Positions 1 through 11,430 of a stretch of DNA of 64,000 bases are shown here, piece after piece. This DNA comes from Argyresthia goedartella (Eukaryota; Arthropoda; Insecta; Lepidoptera; Argyresthiidae). Numbering within the stretch: the first letter of the stretch is position 1; each line of letters starts with the position of its first letter. The translations under genes were made by a program, and so were the position numbers. The stretch spans positions 4,300,501-4,364,500 of the forward strand of contig OX463827.1 in the NCBI GenBank assembly GCA_949825045.1, written 5' to 3'. The notes beneath the pieces were generated by a model. That model ran no database searches, was not told the origin of the DNA, and was given only the letters and a program-made list of their open reading frames with translations.

Positions 1-599
1 GAACTAAGAAGCTCAGTTGGTCATATATGAGCATTTCTCTTCTATTTCGCTATAGGTACCTTATATAGGTATGTATTTATAAGTATTTGTTTGTTATATA
101 TTTTATTTTTGTGCTATTATATTTTCTGTAATATTATTATACATTATTTATCATATTATATATTATTATGTTTTAGTTTCGTAAATAATTAGAGGTTGGT
201 GTAAAGTTTTGCTGTATAGTTCTCCTGTTGCTCAAATTTTCCTTTCCTGCTTAGGTTTGCTGGTAGAAACCTCTGTTTAGAGATAAACATGTTTTATTAC
301 CTTACCATTAATGTTTTGTTACCTACTATAATCATTACTATAATCATTTCTGTGCAATAAAGAATATAAGTATCTTCAACATTATTCCAAACATAAGTGT
401 AGCCTAAAAGTCATTAACGTATCACTCGTAATGCGACCTCAGAGCCAGTCAAGATTAACTCCATTTCAAAAACTTATCCACTCCAAATCCCTGGGCCTGA
501 AATCCGCTGCACGATGACCGCTCAATGACAATGACGCACCGACCGACGTCCGGAGATAAACTTTACTTGGCGTTTCAAGAACATTTTTTGGGCAATTCA
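1..599. other. AT-rich intergenic DNA, no gene seen
   Basis: Very AT-rich sequence without a convincing coding frame. Around 488-530 there is a short GC-richer stretch resembling one near 13590-13620, so it may be part of an old interspersed repeat. Nothing else is recognised. Confidence 0.6.
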
Positions 600-1036
600 T
601 TTTAAAAATCGGTCAGGTGCGGGTCGGTGTGGCACAGGAAGGGTTTCCGTAAAATAAAACTAAAAGACTAAAAATAATATTTCAAAAATAAAAATAAAAT
701 AATATCCAAACGTGGACTCGAACCCAGAACTCTATGTTTGCGAGACCGATACCAAGCCAATATCGCTACCACAATCTTATGATATGCCGCAAAATCTACG
801 ATCATTTAAGAATCATGATATGATATGTTATGTCGCCGGGGGTGTTAAAACACGTTTCGTTCCCCTTCAATTTATAACATCTCGTATAGTTCATTTGTTG
901 ATGACGCGGCAACAGTAAGACATATTCTATGAAAATTTCAACTATCTTCCTATTACGGTACATGAGAAACATCCCGCTGCCGGACGGACGGACCAGTAAT
1001 AGGGTCCTGCTTGGTACGGGTACGGAACCCTAAAAA
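600..1036 (+). repeat. Family G interspersed repeat, copy 1 (diverged)
   Basis: Starts with a diverged 'cggtcaggtgcgggtcgg' end and finishes with 'ggacggacgg...taatagggtcc...cggaaccctaaaa', the two ends shared with the copies at 12836-13250, 26602-27008 and 29777-30195. The middle is replaced by a tRNA-like module (690-790). Non-coding; class not determined. Confidence 0.6.
690..800 (-). repeat. tRNA-like SINE module inside family G copy
   Basis: Read on the minus strand it has an A-box-like 'tagcgatattggctt' followed about 35 bases later by a B-box 'gggttcgagtcc', the pol III promoter arrangement of tRNA-derived SINEs. It does not fold into a convincing complete tRNA, so it is called a SINE head rather than a tRNA gene. 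Confidence 0.45.
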
Positions 1037-1330
1037 TAAGGTAATTGCAAAACATATACAGTTGACCATAGGAACAGGATTTCAAATACGACCAATTAAG
1101 ATACCTAAAGTTGACCTAAAGTTGAGTTGTCATCGTCACGCCAGTGTCACTGAGCGGTCATTGTGCTAGCGGAATTGGTCCCTGGTGTTCGTATACTGCG
1201 CAGAAATGTTTTGGTGTCTTATACGCTGGATCGGTAGGGTACACTAGGTCTGAATTACGACACATGGGATAATACGCAGTGTAGGTTTCCTAGAACGCGA
1301 CTCATTCGCGCCACACACATTGGACGATAT
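1037..1330. other. Intergenic, nothing recognised
   Basis: Short non-coding stretch between a family G copy and a MITE. No coding frame or RNA gene is seen. Confidence 0.5.
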
Positions 1331-1772
1331 AGTGTTTATGTGACTGCTACATAATGGAGGGCATTAATACTCGAGAGGGGGTTTTTGAAACGAGTTTCAT
1401 AATAGTATCACACGAGAGTTTTAATGCCTATTTATGTACAGTTACATACACTAGTTTATCTACACACATATCATAAGCTCTCTTTGATGTGTTCAGGAAC
1501 CGCATGTTCGACCGGCATTGTGACATTGATCATTGCTCTGCAGTTGTTTAGCTTGTTCTGTAGTACCGACTTCACAGACAAACAAGGGGCGGCACGCAGG
1601 CGGGCGACGGCGTTCGAAATTTGAATGTCAAATTTGGTACATTATGGTCATAATGATCAAATTCAGATAAGAAATGAGTTTTTACCCAGACGTTTATCAT
1701 TATGCTGGTCGTAACGTGTGGTTTTTGGACGCAGTAAAGATGGTTTATGATATGTACGTGTGTAGATAAAAT
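1331..1772 (+). mobile_element. MITE family A, copy 1
   Basis: One of four copies in the window (others 11845-12341, 23879-24309 on the minus strand, 51744-52237). Each begins 'gtttatgtgactgctacataa' like sequence, then carries an imperfect inverted repeat of about 60 bases: 'tttatctacacac...' on the left answers '...gtgtgtagataaa' on the right, with 'atatcataa' and 'gaccggc/gctggtc' also mirrored. No transposase is encoded. This copy has a single GC-rich internal unit ('ggcggcacgcaggcggg'). Confidence 0.75.
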
Positions 1773-1829
1773 ATGTTTTTAAGAGAATTTCTCGTAAAGT
1801 GGCCCTTATGACGTTGGTTTTAAAATCAT

Positions 1830-2165
1830 AATGCTGCCTATCATATACGCGTGCGGTAATAAACATTACCGTACAAGTGTGGTAATGTATTTTCCGACTT
1901 CTGAGCTGAAAATAGCACCTTCGCTGCTTGATTTTGGGTTCTCAGGCGGAAAAATTATATTCCTAACTCGTTCGAAAAGGCTTTTTACTAACCTCGCTAC
2001 GACCGCGCCTTCGGCTCGTGTCGTAAAATTCTCGCTTCGTAAATATAAGCCTTTGCGAACTTGTGGGAAATGTACTATTATCAACTATGGACAAGTAATG
2101 ACAGCAAAGAGTTTTATATTTTATATAAACTATATGGACAAGTAATGACAGCAAGAGTTATAATG
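1830..2165. repeat. Unclassified repeat-like stretch with a short direct duplication
   Basis: GC-richer islands ('ctacgaccgcgccttcggctcg') in AT-rich DNA look like a decayed transposon. A 27-28 base sequence beginning 'tatggacaagtaatgac' is present at 2086-2113 and again at 2133-2159. Open frames here on both strands overlap each other and have no recognisable domain. Confidence 0.4.
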
Positions 2166-2728
2166 CTGGAAAAATATTACTTTAATTGACTTTAATTATT
2201 AATTTTCCATCAAATTACAAGCAAGCTAAAATAGCAGGGATGTGTTTCGTTTACTATGATACAATTTAATATTTAGCTGTTTGTTTGGCTTTTGCATAAC
2301 CTGTAGCAGCCAGAGCAATGAGCGAAAACAAAAAAAAAGTGCGCGCCATTTTCATCCATATCTCTGCTTTTTTAGTTTGCTTGTAATTTGATGAAAATAA
2401 ATGTTTAGTCATAAAACTTGTAAAACTAATAACACTTTTCATACATAGTTTTTATTGTGAAAATGTGGAGCACTTACTTATATCTTACCTACCTGTTTTT
2501 ATTTTTCCTCACAAGTGTGTTGAAAAACGTCGTATGAGACTCGTGAGCAATAGCATAATCGGTTCTAAACTGCTCACGCCTGCGCTGCGCTGCGTTGCGG
2601 CTCGAGCTGGTAAACCAACCTCGTATGTTATGTATGACCAATTGCTCCCTTGTTGCACCATCTGTTCGAAAATAACACTTTATACATATATCATGCAAAA
2701 CTTACCTTAAGCATGTCATTATATCATT
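2166..2728. other. AT-rich intergenic, possible decayed repeat
   Basis: Contains a GC-rich 'ctgcgctgcgctgcgttgcgg' patch near 2578 but no coding signal. Nothing else is recognised. Confidence 0.4.
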
Positions 2729-3200
2729 AGGCTTTAGCTCAGTTAGACACAACCTAGATCACTCCAGGGATAAGAAGATTTCACTTCTCGTAGATCTTAT
2801 TGCAATGCCCTTTGCTTTGCTATGACCCCGCTCTACCGGGGGCGGGGGCGGCGGCAGGGCGTGGGGGAGCGCGGCGCGGCTCAAACTTATTCGAAAATCG
2901 AATACATTTCAAATACATCAAACCCCGCGATTGTTGCATTACGCTGCAACTGGTCCAATGTCCTCGGGGATAAAGCTGTTTTGTCTTGGGCAAGCTTGAA
3001 TCCCTCACTGCACTCAGGACTCAGTCTTAATTCCCTTGCTTTGCTCGGGAATTATTTCATAGCACGTGTGTGTGCGCGCGCACGCACGCACGCACGCATG
3101 CACACACTTACACACACACGCAGACGGACAGACGGACTGCGAAAGCTTAGTAATAGGGTCCCGTTAGGCACCCTTCGGGAACGGAGCCCTAGAAACATAG
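2729..3200 (+). repeat. GC-rich repeat ending in a family G 3' end, with CA/CG microsatellite
   Basis: A GC-rich block (2820-2885) is followed by an alternating purine/pyrimidine microsatellite at about 3064-3122 and then by 'gacggacagacggac...taatagggtcccgtt...cggagccctaga', the terminal signature of family G. The long open frame through this stretch is low complexity and not a gene. Confidence 0.5.
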
Positions 3201-3212
3201 TGTCACGCCTGT

Positions 3213-3440
3213 TCTCATTCAGGGCTGCAGGGGCATTAATATACAGCCACATACATTGCTTCTGGCCCCACACTAGGATACCCTGTGTCGTGGGAACCAT
3301 AATCAGCGATATCGCACACATATGAACATACAAGACCTGGGGTTTCTTTTCTCTATCCCCAACCGGGGATAGAACCCGGTGATCCCGGATCGCATGGTTC
3401 GCAGAGCCACTCCCCCAGCTCCACAGAGGCCGTCAGTCAT
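3213..3440 (-). repeat. tRNA-derived SINE, family S1, copy 1
   Basis: The minus strand carries a B-box-like 'gggttctatcccc' preceded by an A-box-like region, followed by a body ('cacgacacagggtatcc', 'ccccacactagg') that is shared with 12612-12830. Non-coding. Confidence 0.55.
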
Positions 3441-3489
3441 GCTTGCGCCGTCTTATCGGTTCCCGCAGCTATGAACATTTAGGGTCTAA

Positions 3490-3612
3490 CCCCAAAAAAA
3501 TAAACTCCTCTTCAACACTTGTTTAAAAACAAAAGTGTACGGGATTTGACGTTTGTTTTGAGGTTAAGCAACGTTTAACATCTTTTGTGGTAGCACGGAT
3601 AAAGTTTCCTCG
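3490..3612 (+). repeat. Repeat family B, copy 1
   Basis: Shares 'ttcaacacttgtttaaaa' and 'gggatttgacgtttgtttt' with 21365-21480 and 40639-40745. About 110 bases, no coding content; class unknown. Confidence 0.6.
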
Positions 3613-3844
3613 TGTAACTATGACTGATTATGCTTTCAAAGTCAAAGTACTTTATTACTGTAGATATTTACATATACTTAGCAAACGTCAATTTTGCCTC
3701 TTCTCTACATTGGACCACTGTGGGAGAAGAAGGGCGTAGAAACTCCCACAGATTGATTTTTAGATCTCTTTTAAAATAGGTTGTGCTTAAATATTACAAA
3801 TATGAAAAATTCAATTATTATGATTAATAAGCAGGAATAAATAA

Positions 3845-4159
3845 TTACAAAATTATTAACAGCAAGGCCTGTGTTGAGCTAGATGAACCCCATACAGTCC
3901 TCTCATTTAAGTAATCTTGAACATTGTAATATCCCTTTTTTGACAAAGTCGCTTCAACATGCTTTTTAAATTGCTCAAATGGCAATTTCAAAATCTCCAG
4001 AGGTATCTTATTGTAGTAGAGAATGCACTGACCCTTGAAAGAATTGCTAACCTTCGCGAGTCTAAATCGGCGCGAACACAGTCTGTGATTATTTCTTAAG
4101 TTAACATTACAGCTATCGCTAATTTTGGAAAATGTTGTAAGGTTCTTGCGTACATACAT
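3845..4159 (-). pseudogene. LINE A ORF2, C-terminal part
   Basis: Carries the last roughly 100 residues of LINE A ORF2, after the reverse transcriptase domain. The region from 'YVRKNL' to 'ERTVWG' matches the fragment at 38084-38359 almost residue for residue, except that the stop after 'TVWG' present there is lost here and the frame runs on for about a dozen residues. It is separated from the rest of its ORF by the 4.2-kb LINE B insertion, so it cannot be translated as part of one protein from this locus. Confidence 0.85.
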
Positions 4160-4483
4160 GTAATTTCTTTATTGTACTACACAAAACAGTCATACAGATA
4201 ACTTATAATAGAAAAAAACAATGTACAAAGGCGAGCTTATCTCTCAAAAGAGATTTCTTCCAGCAAACCAAGATGGTAGGAGAGGTGATGGTTGAGCGGG
4301 GGAAGACCTGCGCGTACAATAAAACTCTATAAATGCTACGACTAATATATACTACAAACAGTATGTATTATACTGATAACCCTAATTGCTAAAAATAGAC
4401 TGCATACACAATTACTTAAATACAACGTAAAAATATGAATAAACCGTATAATAAACTAATACATACAAATATATGTATATTAT

Positions 4484-7414
4484 CTAACTGGAAAAGGAGA
4501 GATAGTGCTTCTTTAGCCGGTTTTTGAATATATTTAGAGATCGACTGTCCCTGATAGTGCAAGGAAGCTCATTCCACAGTCGTACGGCTCGGATTCTGAA
4601 CCCGTGCTCGTAGGCTGCAGTGGAGCGATCTGAAGCTTTGAGCGTAGACGCCATATGAGTTCTCCGAGGCCTGCTTGAAGAAAGAAATTCGAAGCGATCA
4701 CGTAGGAAGTTAGGGTAACGAGGGTTCCACAAAATATTATAAAGGAAACACAGGATATGAGAGTCCCGTCGAAGCCGAATCGGTAGCCACTTCAGCTCCC
4801 TGCGATGCTGAGATACGTGGTCATACTTGCGCAGTCCGAAGATGAACCGAATCCCGAGATTTTGAAGTCGTTGGAGTTTGTTCAGTTGTTCTTCATTTGC
4901 GCTCACCCAGCAAACATCAGCATAATCAATGAGGGGGAGAAGAAGGGACTGAGCGAGAGTTATTTTGGTCTGGCGAGGAAGAAAGTTCTGAAGTCTCCTG
5001 AGGGAATGAAAAGTTGCGTAAACTCGCCTGCTGACCTCATTAACATGCATTGACCAGGACAATTGATTATCAAAGATGACACCCAGGTTTTTAGCTTTAT
5101 CGCTATACATGATTACAGTACCGTTATAAGTTACAGAAGGGACAGACAATTGCTGCAACGTGTTTAAAGAGTGTCTGGTACCTATAATCATGGCCTGGGA
5201 CTTATTCGGATTAACCAGCAACCCAAATGACGATGCCCATACACTAATACCAGCCAAGTCAGCGTTTAACGCTTCCACAGCTGAATTTACATCATCAGGA
5301 GAGAAGTGACGATAGATCTGAAGGTCATCCGCGTAGAGATGATAGGAACAAGAGAGGACATCGGATATGAAATTGATAAATATTGAGAATAGAAGAGGAG
5401 AGAGAATGCCACCTTGGGGGACACCGGAAGAGAGGTCACACCACTCCGTACAAGCATCCTCCGACTTGATACGCTGTTTTCGGTTCCTTAGGTAAGAGTC
5501 AAACCAGCTGGCAGAGAGGGAGGAGACGTTAAGAGATTTGAGAAGTTCAACGAGAATGTCGAAGTCAACACAGTTAAAAGCACTGCTGAAGTCCAGCAGA
5601 GCCAGCACCGAGAGCTGCCTTTGATCCATGGCGACCTGAATATCATCGGTCACTTTTAATAAAGCCGTAACAGTACTATGACCCGTTCTAAAGCCAGACT
5701 GAAAAGGATTAAGTAGATTTTTAGAGGATAGATAATGGGAGAGCTGAGTATGGACAATGGATTCGAGGACTTTAGAAAGGATCGGCAGGATAGAAATGGG
5801 GCGATACTCTTTAAAGGAGGTGGGATTGGATGTTTTGGGGAGAGGGATAACTAATGCTTGTTTCCAAGCAGTAGGGAAAGAACAATTGGAAATGGAGAAA
5901 TTTAAAATATGTGTTATGGCCGGAAGCAGATCATCAAGGATAGTTAGAATCATTCGTTGACAGATATTATCATCTCCTACAGCTTTGGAGCTAATTGCTA
6001 GAAATGCTTTCTTAACCGTTTCGCTTCCAACATTGCTCAGGTTGAAAGGAGTGGTGTTGGGTAATGACCTAGAGCGCAGACTCTGAAGAATGGCTTCCTT
6101 GATAGAAGGGTCCATTACAACTGGTGGAGCAGAGAGGAATTGATTGAGAGCGTTCAGATCAACATCACCCGAATGCATGTCCTGGGATTTGCAAATACCA
6201 AGTGTCCTGAGGAATTTCCACACCTGAGCTGGGGTGTACCTTTCGATACACTCGAAGATGTGGCGGCGCTTGGCGTCTCGACAGAGACGATTGCATCGAT
6301 TGCGAAGGCTTTTGTAGGAAAGAAAGTTGTCATCTGTCGGATCCTTTTTGTAGTTACACTTAGCGCGATTTTTCTTAACCATTAGGCGCTTGATAGCATC
6401 GCTAAGCCAGGGCGCCGGCAGGTGTTTTACCCTGACTTTCTTAATGGGAGCATGTTTGTCGTAAAGTCCCAAGACAATTGCATTAAAGTTGTGAATTTTG
6501 TCGTCAACGTTCTCGCTCAAGATGACAGGGGACCAATCGACCAGTGAGACATCAGACCTAAGGGACTCCACATCTATGCCTTTGAAGCTTCGAATATCTA
6601 TGAATTTCGTTCTGCTCTTCGGACACCTAATCTTATAGGAGAGGTAGATGAGATCGTGGAAAGAGAAAGGAGAGTTAAGTTGACCGTGAGAGGCAACCTT
6701 ATCCAAGTTGGAGACGATTATGATGTCTAGAAGAGAGGGAGAACAATGCGGCTGGAAATGAGTGGCCTCAAGTGGCAAGATGTGGAGATTGAATGAATCA
6801 ACTATGGACCTCAGTTTGGCAGAACGGGAATTCTTTTTGAGGAGACAGGTGTTGAAATCCCCAAGAATGAGAGTGTCGTCGTAAATTGGGATCAAATCAT
6901 TAAGAAGGGATTCAAAGGTGTCGAAGTAGTCAACACGAAGAGAGGGGCTATAGAGGACACCAAGCAGCACCTTATTGTGATGAAGAACAATTTCAAGGAA
7001 GAGTTATTCAGCAGACTCGGAGTACTGGCTAGGGGATACATTAATCACCTTACAAGCAATTTCCGCACGCAGGTAAACAGCGATACCTCCGTCTGCCTTT
7101 CCAGTTCTGTCGTTCCTATATAGCCTGAAGCCTGGAAGAGAGTACATGGATGAAGGGAGTGAAGGCTTAAGGAACGACTCAGAGACAAGGATGCCGTCCA
7201 CACGTTGCTCAGAAAAAGCCTCGATGAGATCGGGGTAGCTAGTGTGAATACTTCGAGCATTGATGTGCACTATGTTCAGATTTTTCCCTGACCCACCAAA
7301 GACAGTCTTAAGTTTGACGAAAAGCGGTTCTTCCACTGTGGAAATATCGCTTTCCGCACTAATAAATTCATCGCTAGAAGCACACGACAAGAAGCTATCA
7401 TTATGGATATCCAT
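4484..7414 (-). pseudogene. LINE B ORF2: AP-endonuclease/reverse transcriptase, one in-frame stop
   Basis: This polyprotein nicks target DNA and reverse-transcribes the element RNA. Reading on the minus strand from 7414, the AP-endonuclease N-terminus ('LNIVHINARSI', then 'GILVSESFLKP' and 'GGIAVYLR') is interrupted by a single TAA at 7004-7006. The same frame then continues for 828 codons: 'LILGDFN' of the endonuclease, reverse transcriptase with 'LLDFSSAF' (motif A), 'SGVPQGGILSPLLF' (motif B) and the catalytic 'YADD' (about 5330-5345), and the C-terminal region. All catalytic residues checked are present. The residue before 'LFLEI' is usually aromatic, so the stop probably arose from a Tyr codon. 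Apart from that stop, the 976-codon frame is open. Confidence 0.88.
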
Positions 7415-8029
7415 ACTATATATAGGTAAATAATATAGATATATGTATAAAAATATATACTACAATAATGTAAATGTTAATAAAACACAAAAAAAAAAAC
7501 AAGTAAATAACTTAACGGAATGACCTAGACCCATTGCCAGACAACGATTGCTGAAGTAAGCAGAAAACCTACTTCTTTTAGTTATAAACAACAGGATAAA
7601 ATAAATCAACAACTGGGCAGCGGACAGTGAAGGCACAGCAACAAAATAGAACATAACATGAAAAATGTTTTGGAAGTTAGGCCACGGCGAGGTAAACGCA
7701 AAAAGGACCGCGACATGGAGCCCGAACGAAACGCAAACGCCAACAAACACTTTAAAAATAAATAAGTACAAAGTTTGAGGTTTGCGTTTCGATCCCACTG
7801 TTAAAAAGTACACAGACGCAGATGCGTGCACAATGAAAAGGGAAAAAAAAAAAAATACAGTGACAGACCTACCATGTCGTAATGTCTAGAGAACCGAACA
7901 TTGTACTTTAGACTCTTGGACGCAAAGTGCTACTACCTCGCAAATAAAAAGTTAACACAGCCAAATGACCACTGCATCGCGAAAATGGAAGGCCGAGTAT
8001 GACTGGCTTGCGGACAGACGATCCTAACC
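7415..8029 (-). other. LINE B spacer between ORF1 and ORF2
   Basis: 615 bases between the end of ORF1 and ORF2, with A-rich runs at about 7490-7500 and 7839-7852 (T-rich on the coding strand). A 123-codon open frame at 7460-7831 is rich in Phe/Leu/Val, as expected for translated poly(T) sequence, and shows no domain. It is treated as spacer. Confidence 0.55.
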
Positions 8030-8373
8030 TTACTTCTTCTTGATCTGCGTCTGAGCCGCCAGTCGCCTGGTAACTGCGCCTTGGGCGGAGCCAGCTGTAG
8101 TCCCCGCAGCTAGTTTCTTCCCAATGCCGGAAGGCAAGGGGGCCTCCTTGCTGGGAAACTTATCAGTTAGCGGCCGTAAATCCGCCCAACACTCAAGCTT
8201 TTGCCGCGACCCGTCAGGCAGCAACAGGTGTATCTTGCCATCAGAAGTCCAAGTGTTGCTCACTCCGAAGTGCTTGCGTGCTGCAATGAAGACACCATGT
8301 CTGGATTTGGTCAAGAACTCGGACACAGTAATACCCGAGCCCCTGAGCTCCTTCTTCAGACTCCAAACTTCAT
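8030..8373 (-). pseudogene. LINE B ORF1, C-terminal part (5' truncated)
   Basis: ORF1 proteins of CR1/Jockey-group elements bind the RNA and form particles. Here only the C-terminal ~110 codons remain: a helix ('SLKKELRGSGITVSEFLT'), then 'AARKHFGVSNTWTSDGKI' and 'LLPDGSRQKLECWADL', followed by a Lys/Ala-rich tail ending 'QIKKK'. This helix plus 'AR..FG....WT..G.I' arrangement is one I associate with ORF1 tails of insect CR1-like elements. The frame starts at the insertion boundary, so no start codon is present. Confidence 0.65.
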
Positions 8374-10990
8374 TACATTATATTTTCGAAAATAAATTGA
8401 CTAGCTACTGTTAGTATGTCAATTTCTTTAAAAAGCTCTCTTAAGGAGTCTGTTCGTTTTAAATTATAAATTGCTCGAATAGCTCTTTTCTGTAAAATAA
8501 AAATAGTTTGAATATCCGCTGCATTCCCCCACAACAAGTTACCATAGGACATCACACTATGAAAGTAACTAAAATACACTAGCCTAGATGTAGCCACATC
8601 CGTGCTTTGTCTGATGTTCCTAACAGCGTAAGCCGCAGAACTTAATTTACCAGCCAATTTATCTATGTGGAGTCCCCACTGCAATTTGCTATCAATGGAT
8701 ATTCCAAGAAACTTCGTATCATTTACTAATTCTAACGTGCTGTTGTCTAACACTAAACTGGTCTCAACTTGCCTGACATTTGGAAGTGAGAATTTGATAC
8801 ACTTGGTTTTACCAGCGTTTAACAATAAATTATTAACTGTGAACCAATTCAAGGTTAAAGACAAAACACCATTAACATCATCAAAATCTGCTTTTTGTCT
8901 TTCAATTTTGAAGACCATTGAAGTATCATCAGCAAATAACACTATGTCAGTTAATTTCTCCACCATGAAAGGCAGATCATTAATATATACCAGAAACAAG
9001 AAAGGACCTAATATGGAACCTTGTGGAACGCCAATTTTTACACCCGATCCATCAGATTTAACGCCGTTAACTTCTGCCGTTTGAATTCTATTGCTTAGGT
9101 ATGATCTTAGTAGATCCAACGCTTTATTTCTAACTCCGTAATGATTTAATTTAATTAATAGCGTATTATGATCAACACAATCAAACGCCTTCGACAGGTC
9201 GCAAAAAACTCCGATAGCATCCTGTGCGGCCTCCCATGCAGAATAAATATGAGATATAAGGGTAATACCTGCATCCGTAGTTGATTCACCCCTAGTGAAA
9301 CCGTATTGTTTGGCGTGGAGTTGTTTGGTACGGTTGAAGTGTGAGAGCATTTGATTGAGTATAATCTTTTCAAATATTTTACTTAGTGTTGGAAGAACAG
9401 ATATTGGTCTGAAATTTGAAGGATCACCCTTATCTCCCGATTTGAACAGAGGTATCAGTTTACTGTGTTTCATGAGGTCTGGGAAAGCCCCATCGTCAAC
9501 ACATTTATTGAATATATAAGCTAAATGTGGGGCTATAACTAGAATTACTGAACCAATGACTTTGACTGATATACCCCACAGGTCTTCCATATTTTTTAAG
9601 TTAAGTAATTTAAACGTTTTGACAATGTCCTGGGGATATACATGATGAAATTTTAAATATACCTTACTGACGCTCGTGTCATTTTTTAATAAAGTCTCTG
9701 CTTCATATGGAGATGAATTTAGACGATCTGTTGTGAGTAGAGGTACATTGGTGAAGAATGTTTCAAAAGCTCGAGCAACATCAGCGCTGGATTTAACAAC
9801 ATCATCACCTATCTTAAGGCAGAATTCATTGTCCCTTGGTATAACTTTGCCAGTTTCACGGTTTATTATTTGCCAAACTGTTTTCATTCTATTATTTGAA
9901 TTTTGAATTTTTCTATTAATGTGTAAAGTTTTTGCGGTCCTACAAACCAACTTGAAAGTTTTGGAATATTTTTTAACATAATCATGAAATTTTCGATCAA
10001 AGTTATAGGTTTTTTGATCATAAAGGTCATACAAGATAACTCTACTTTTACGAATCCCAAACGTTGCCCAGTCATTAAATTTCGATTTACCGTTGTAGTC
10101 ACTGACTTTCTTTAATTTAAAAACTTTATTGAATTCTGTCTGAATAATGTTGAAGAAGTCTGAGTAGATTTTGTTTGGGTTCTGTTCATTAAAATCCGGT
10201 AGTGGCAAATTCATATCTAAGTTTTTCGTATATTTCTCTAGTCTATGGGATGTAATAGGCCTATAAAATGATGGACCAGTCTTATTCTTAATAGCAATTG
10301 GGAATGAAACTGTTTGACCACTGTGATCGGAAGGTAAGCAGTTATTTACACTTTTACTTGTGAATGCACAGTCACAAAAAACGTTATCTAAACAAGTTTG
10401 GCTGGTAAGTGTAAATCTAGTTGGCTCTAAAAATACATGACTTAGGTTGAACGATTTGAATAAAGTTATTAATCGTTGTTTCATTGTTGTTCCTACAAGC
10501 AAATCTACATTAAGATCGCCACAAATAATTACTTTTTTCTGTTATTACATAGTTTAGAGAGGGCTTCCTCCATAATTTTCTCAAATATTTCGAAATTGCC
10601 ATGGCCTTTTTCATCCCTCGGTGGCCTGTAGTCACAAACAATAATATGGCTATCCAACTCAACACAGGATACCTCTATTTGTCTTTCAACAGTAAGTGCA
10701 AGAATATCTTTGCGTTGTTTCACCTCAATATTATTTTTCACTAAGATTAAAGAACCACCTCTATCAGCAGTCTTTCTATTGTAACAACTGACAATTTTGT
10801 AATTATTTATGTTAAAAGACATCATATTTTCCTTCAACCAGTGTTCTGTAACACAAATAATATCAATGTCAGAATTTTTTAGAAATAATTCTAATACAAG
10901 TTCTTTTCCAGGTAGCCCCTGGATGTTTTGATGGGCAATATTTAACTGGGGCTTACATTTTGAGATATTTAGTGGCTCTTGTATGCTAGA
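8374..10990 (-). pseudogene. LINE A ORF2: AP-endonuclease/reverse transcriptase (frameshifted, interrupted)
   Basis: Minus-strand coding from about 10990. The endonuclease start ('AHQNIQGL', 'IICVTEHWLKEN') runs to 10529, where a T-run (A-run on the coding strand, 10533-10538) is one base short of keeping frame. The next frame, from about 10540 to 8379, holds 'IICGDLNVDLL', then reverse transcriptase with 'FCDLSKAFDCVDH' (motif A), 'IGVPQGSILGPFLFLVYIND' (motif B) and 'FADD' (about 8925-8940), and runs into the LINE B insertion at 'IFENI'. The C-terminus continues at 4154-3845. Catalytic motifs are intact; the copy is dead through the frameshift and the 4.2-kb insertion. Confidence 0.85.
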
Positions 10991-11013
10991 GATTTCCTCT
11001 ATTGTCTTATGAA

Positions 11014-11430
11014 CTAATTTAAATTACTTGGAACAGATTCCAACGTTGCATGCAAAGTATGATTAACAGGTGAATTCCCAATAGGGGTGCATGTGACATT
11101 ACTCTTAACATACAAAGGTTTAGTATAATTATTTCTACACTCGTCATTTCCTAATGGCACCCTAGTTATTTTCTCTACAATAACAGGGTCATAAATATTG
11201 TATGCCAATAATTTGGCAATCTGTCGCTTAGATGATGCAGGTACATACATTGTATCCCTAGTCAGTATAAAATTTCGAATAAACTTATTCGTATCAAAAT
11301 ATAATACTCGGTCACGATGCCCAAAGGTCAAGTTATACATAAGCTCATTGAGTCTAGAAATCCGTAGTAGTTTAATGGATGACTTGCGTGACATCATCAG
11401 GATCCAATAAGTGTGTCTCGCGAACATCTG
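11014..11430 (-). other. LINE A 5' open frame, possible ORF1 end or ORF2 leader
   Basis: A 137-codon open frame immediately upstream of the endonuclease, in another frame. It has no domain I recognise; it is Arg/Lys/Asn-rich ('MMSRKSSIKLLRISRLNELMYN' start). Its position suggests the end of ORF1 or an out-of-frame ORF2 leader. How far the element extends 5' of 11430 is unclear. Confidence 0.4.

Larger units (their letters stand above)
4160..8373 (-). mobile_element. LINE B: non-LTR retrotransposon inserted into LINE A
   Basis: A 4.2-kb insertion flanked by TACAT duplications. In minus orientation it contains the end of an ORF1, a 615-base spacer, and an ORF2 with AP-endonuclease and reverse transcriptase domains, then a 3' UTR of about 320 bases ending 'caataaagaaattac'. 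The 5' end is truncated inside ORF1, as is usual for target-primed insertion. Motif style (LYADD, C-terminal 'RLQNLGIRFIFG...HRRELKWLP') fits the CR1/L2 group. A diverged 3' end of the same family lies at 28960-29060. Confidence 0.88.
3641..11430 (-). mobile_element. LINE A: CR1/Jockey-group non-LTR retrotransposon, split by LINE B
   Basis: The 3' end lies at 3641 (tail of TTTGAC/TTTGAA-like units) and the 5' region near 11430. It encodes an AP-endonuclease plus reverse transcriptase protein. The body is cut in two by LINE B (4160-8373), inserted with a 5-base TACAT duplication at 4155-4159 and 8374-8378. A separate 3' fragment at 37975-38605 reads straight across the same point without the insertion, confirming the empty site. 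Further copies or pieces lie at 41633-41717 and 61830-63880, so this is the most repeated autonomous family in the window. Clade assignment to the CR1/Jockey group rests on protein motifs recognised by eye. Confidence 0.85.

Noticed and set aside
1831..2145. 104-codon open frame
   Set aside because: Two other frames overlap it on the opposite strand and the DNA looks like a decayed repeat; no domain.
2822..3325. 167-codon open frame
   Set aside because: It runs through a GC-rich block, a CA/CG microsatellite and a family G end; no domain, with an overlapping frame on the other strand.
7460..7831. 123-codon open frame as LINE B ORF1
   Set aside because: It is a Phe/Leu/Val-rich translation of T-rich spacer; the ORF1 end with recognisable sequence lies at 8030-8373.
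8665..9084. 139-codon plus-strand open frame
   Set aside because: Antisense shadow of LINE A reverse transcriptase.
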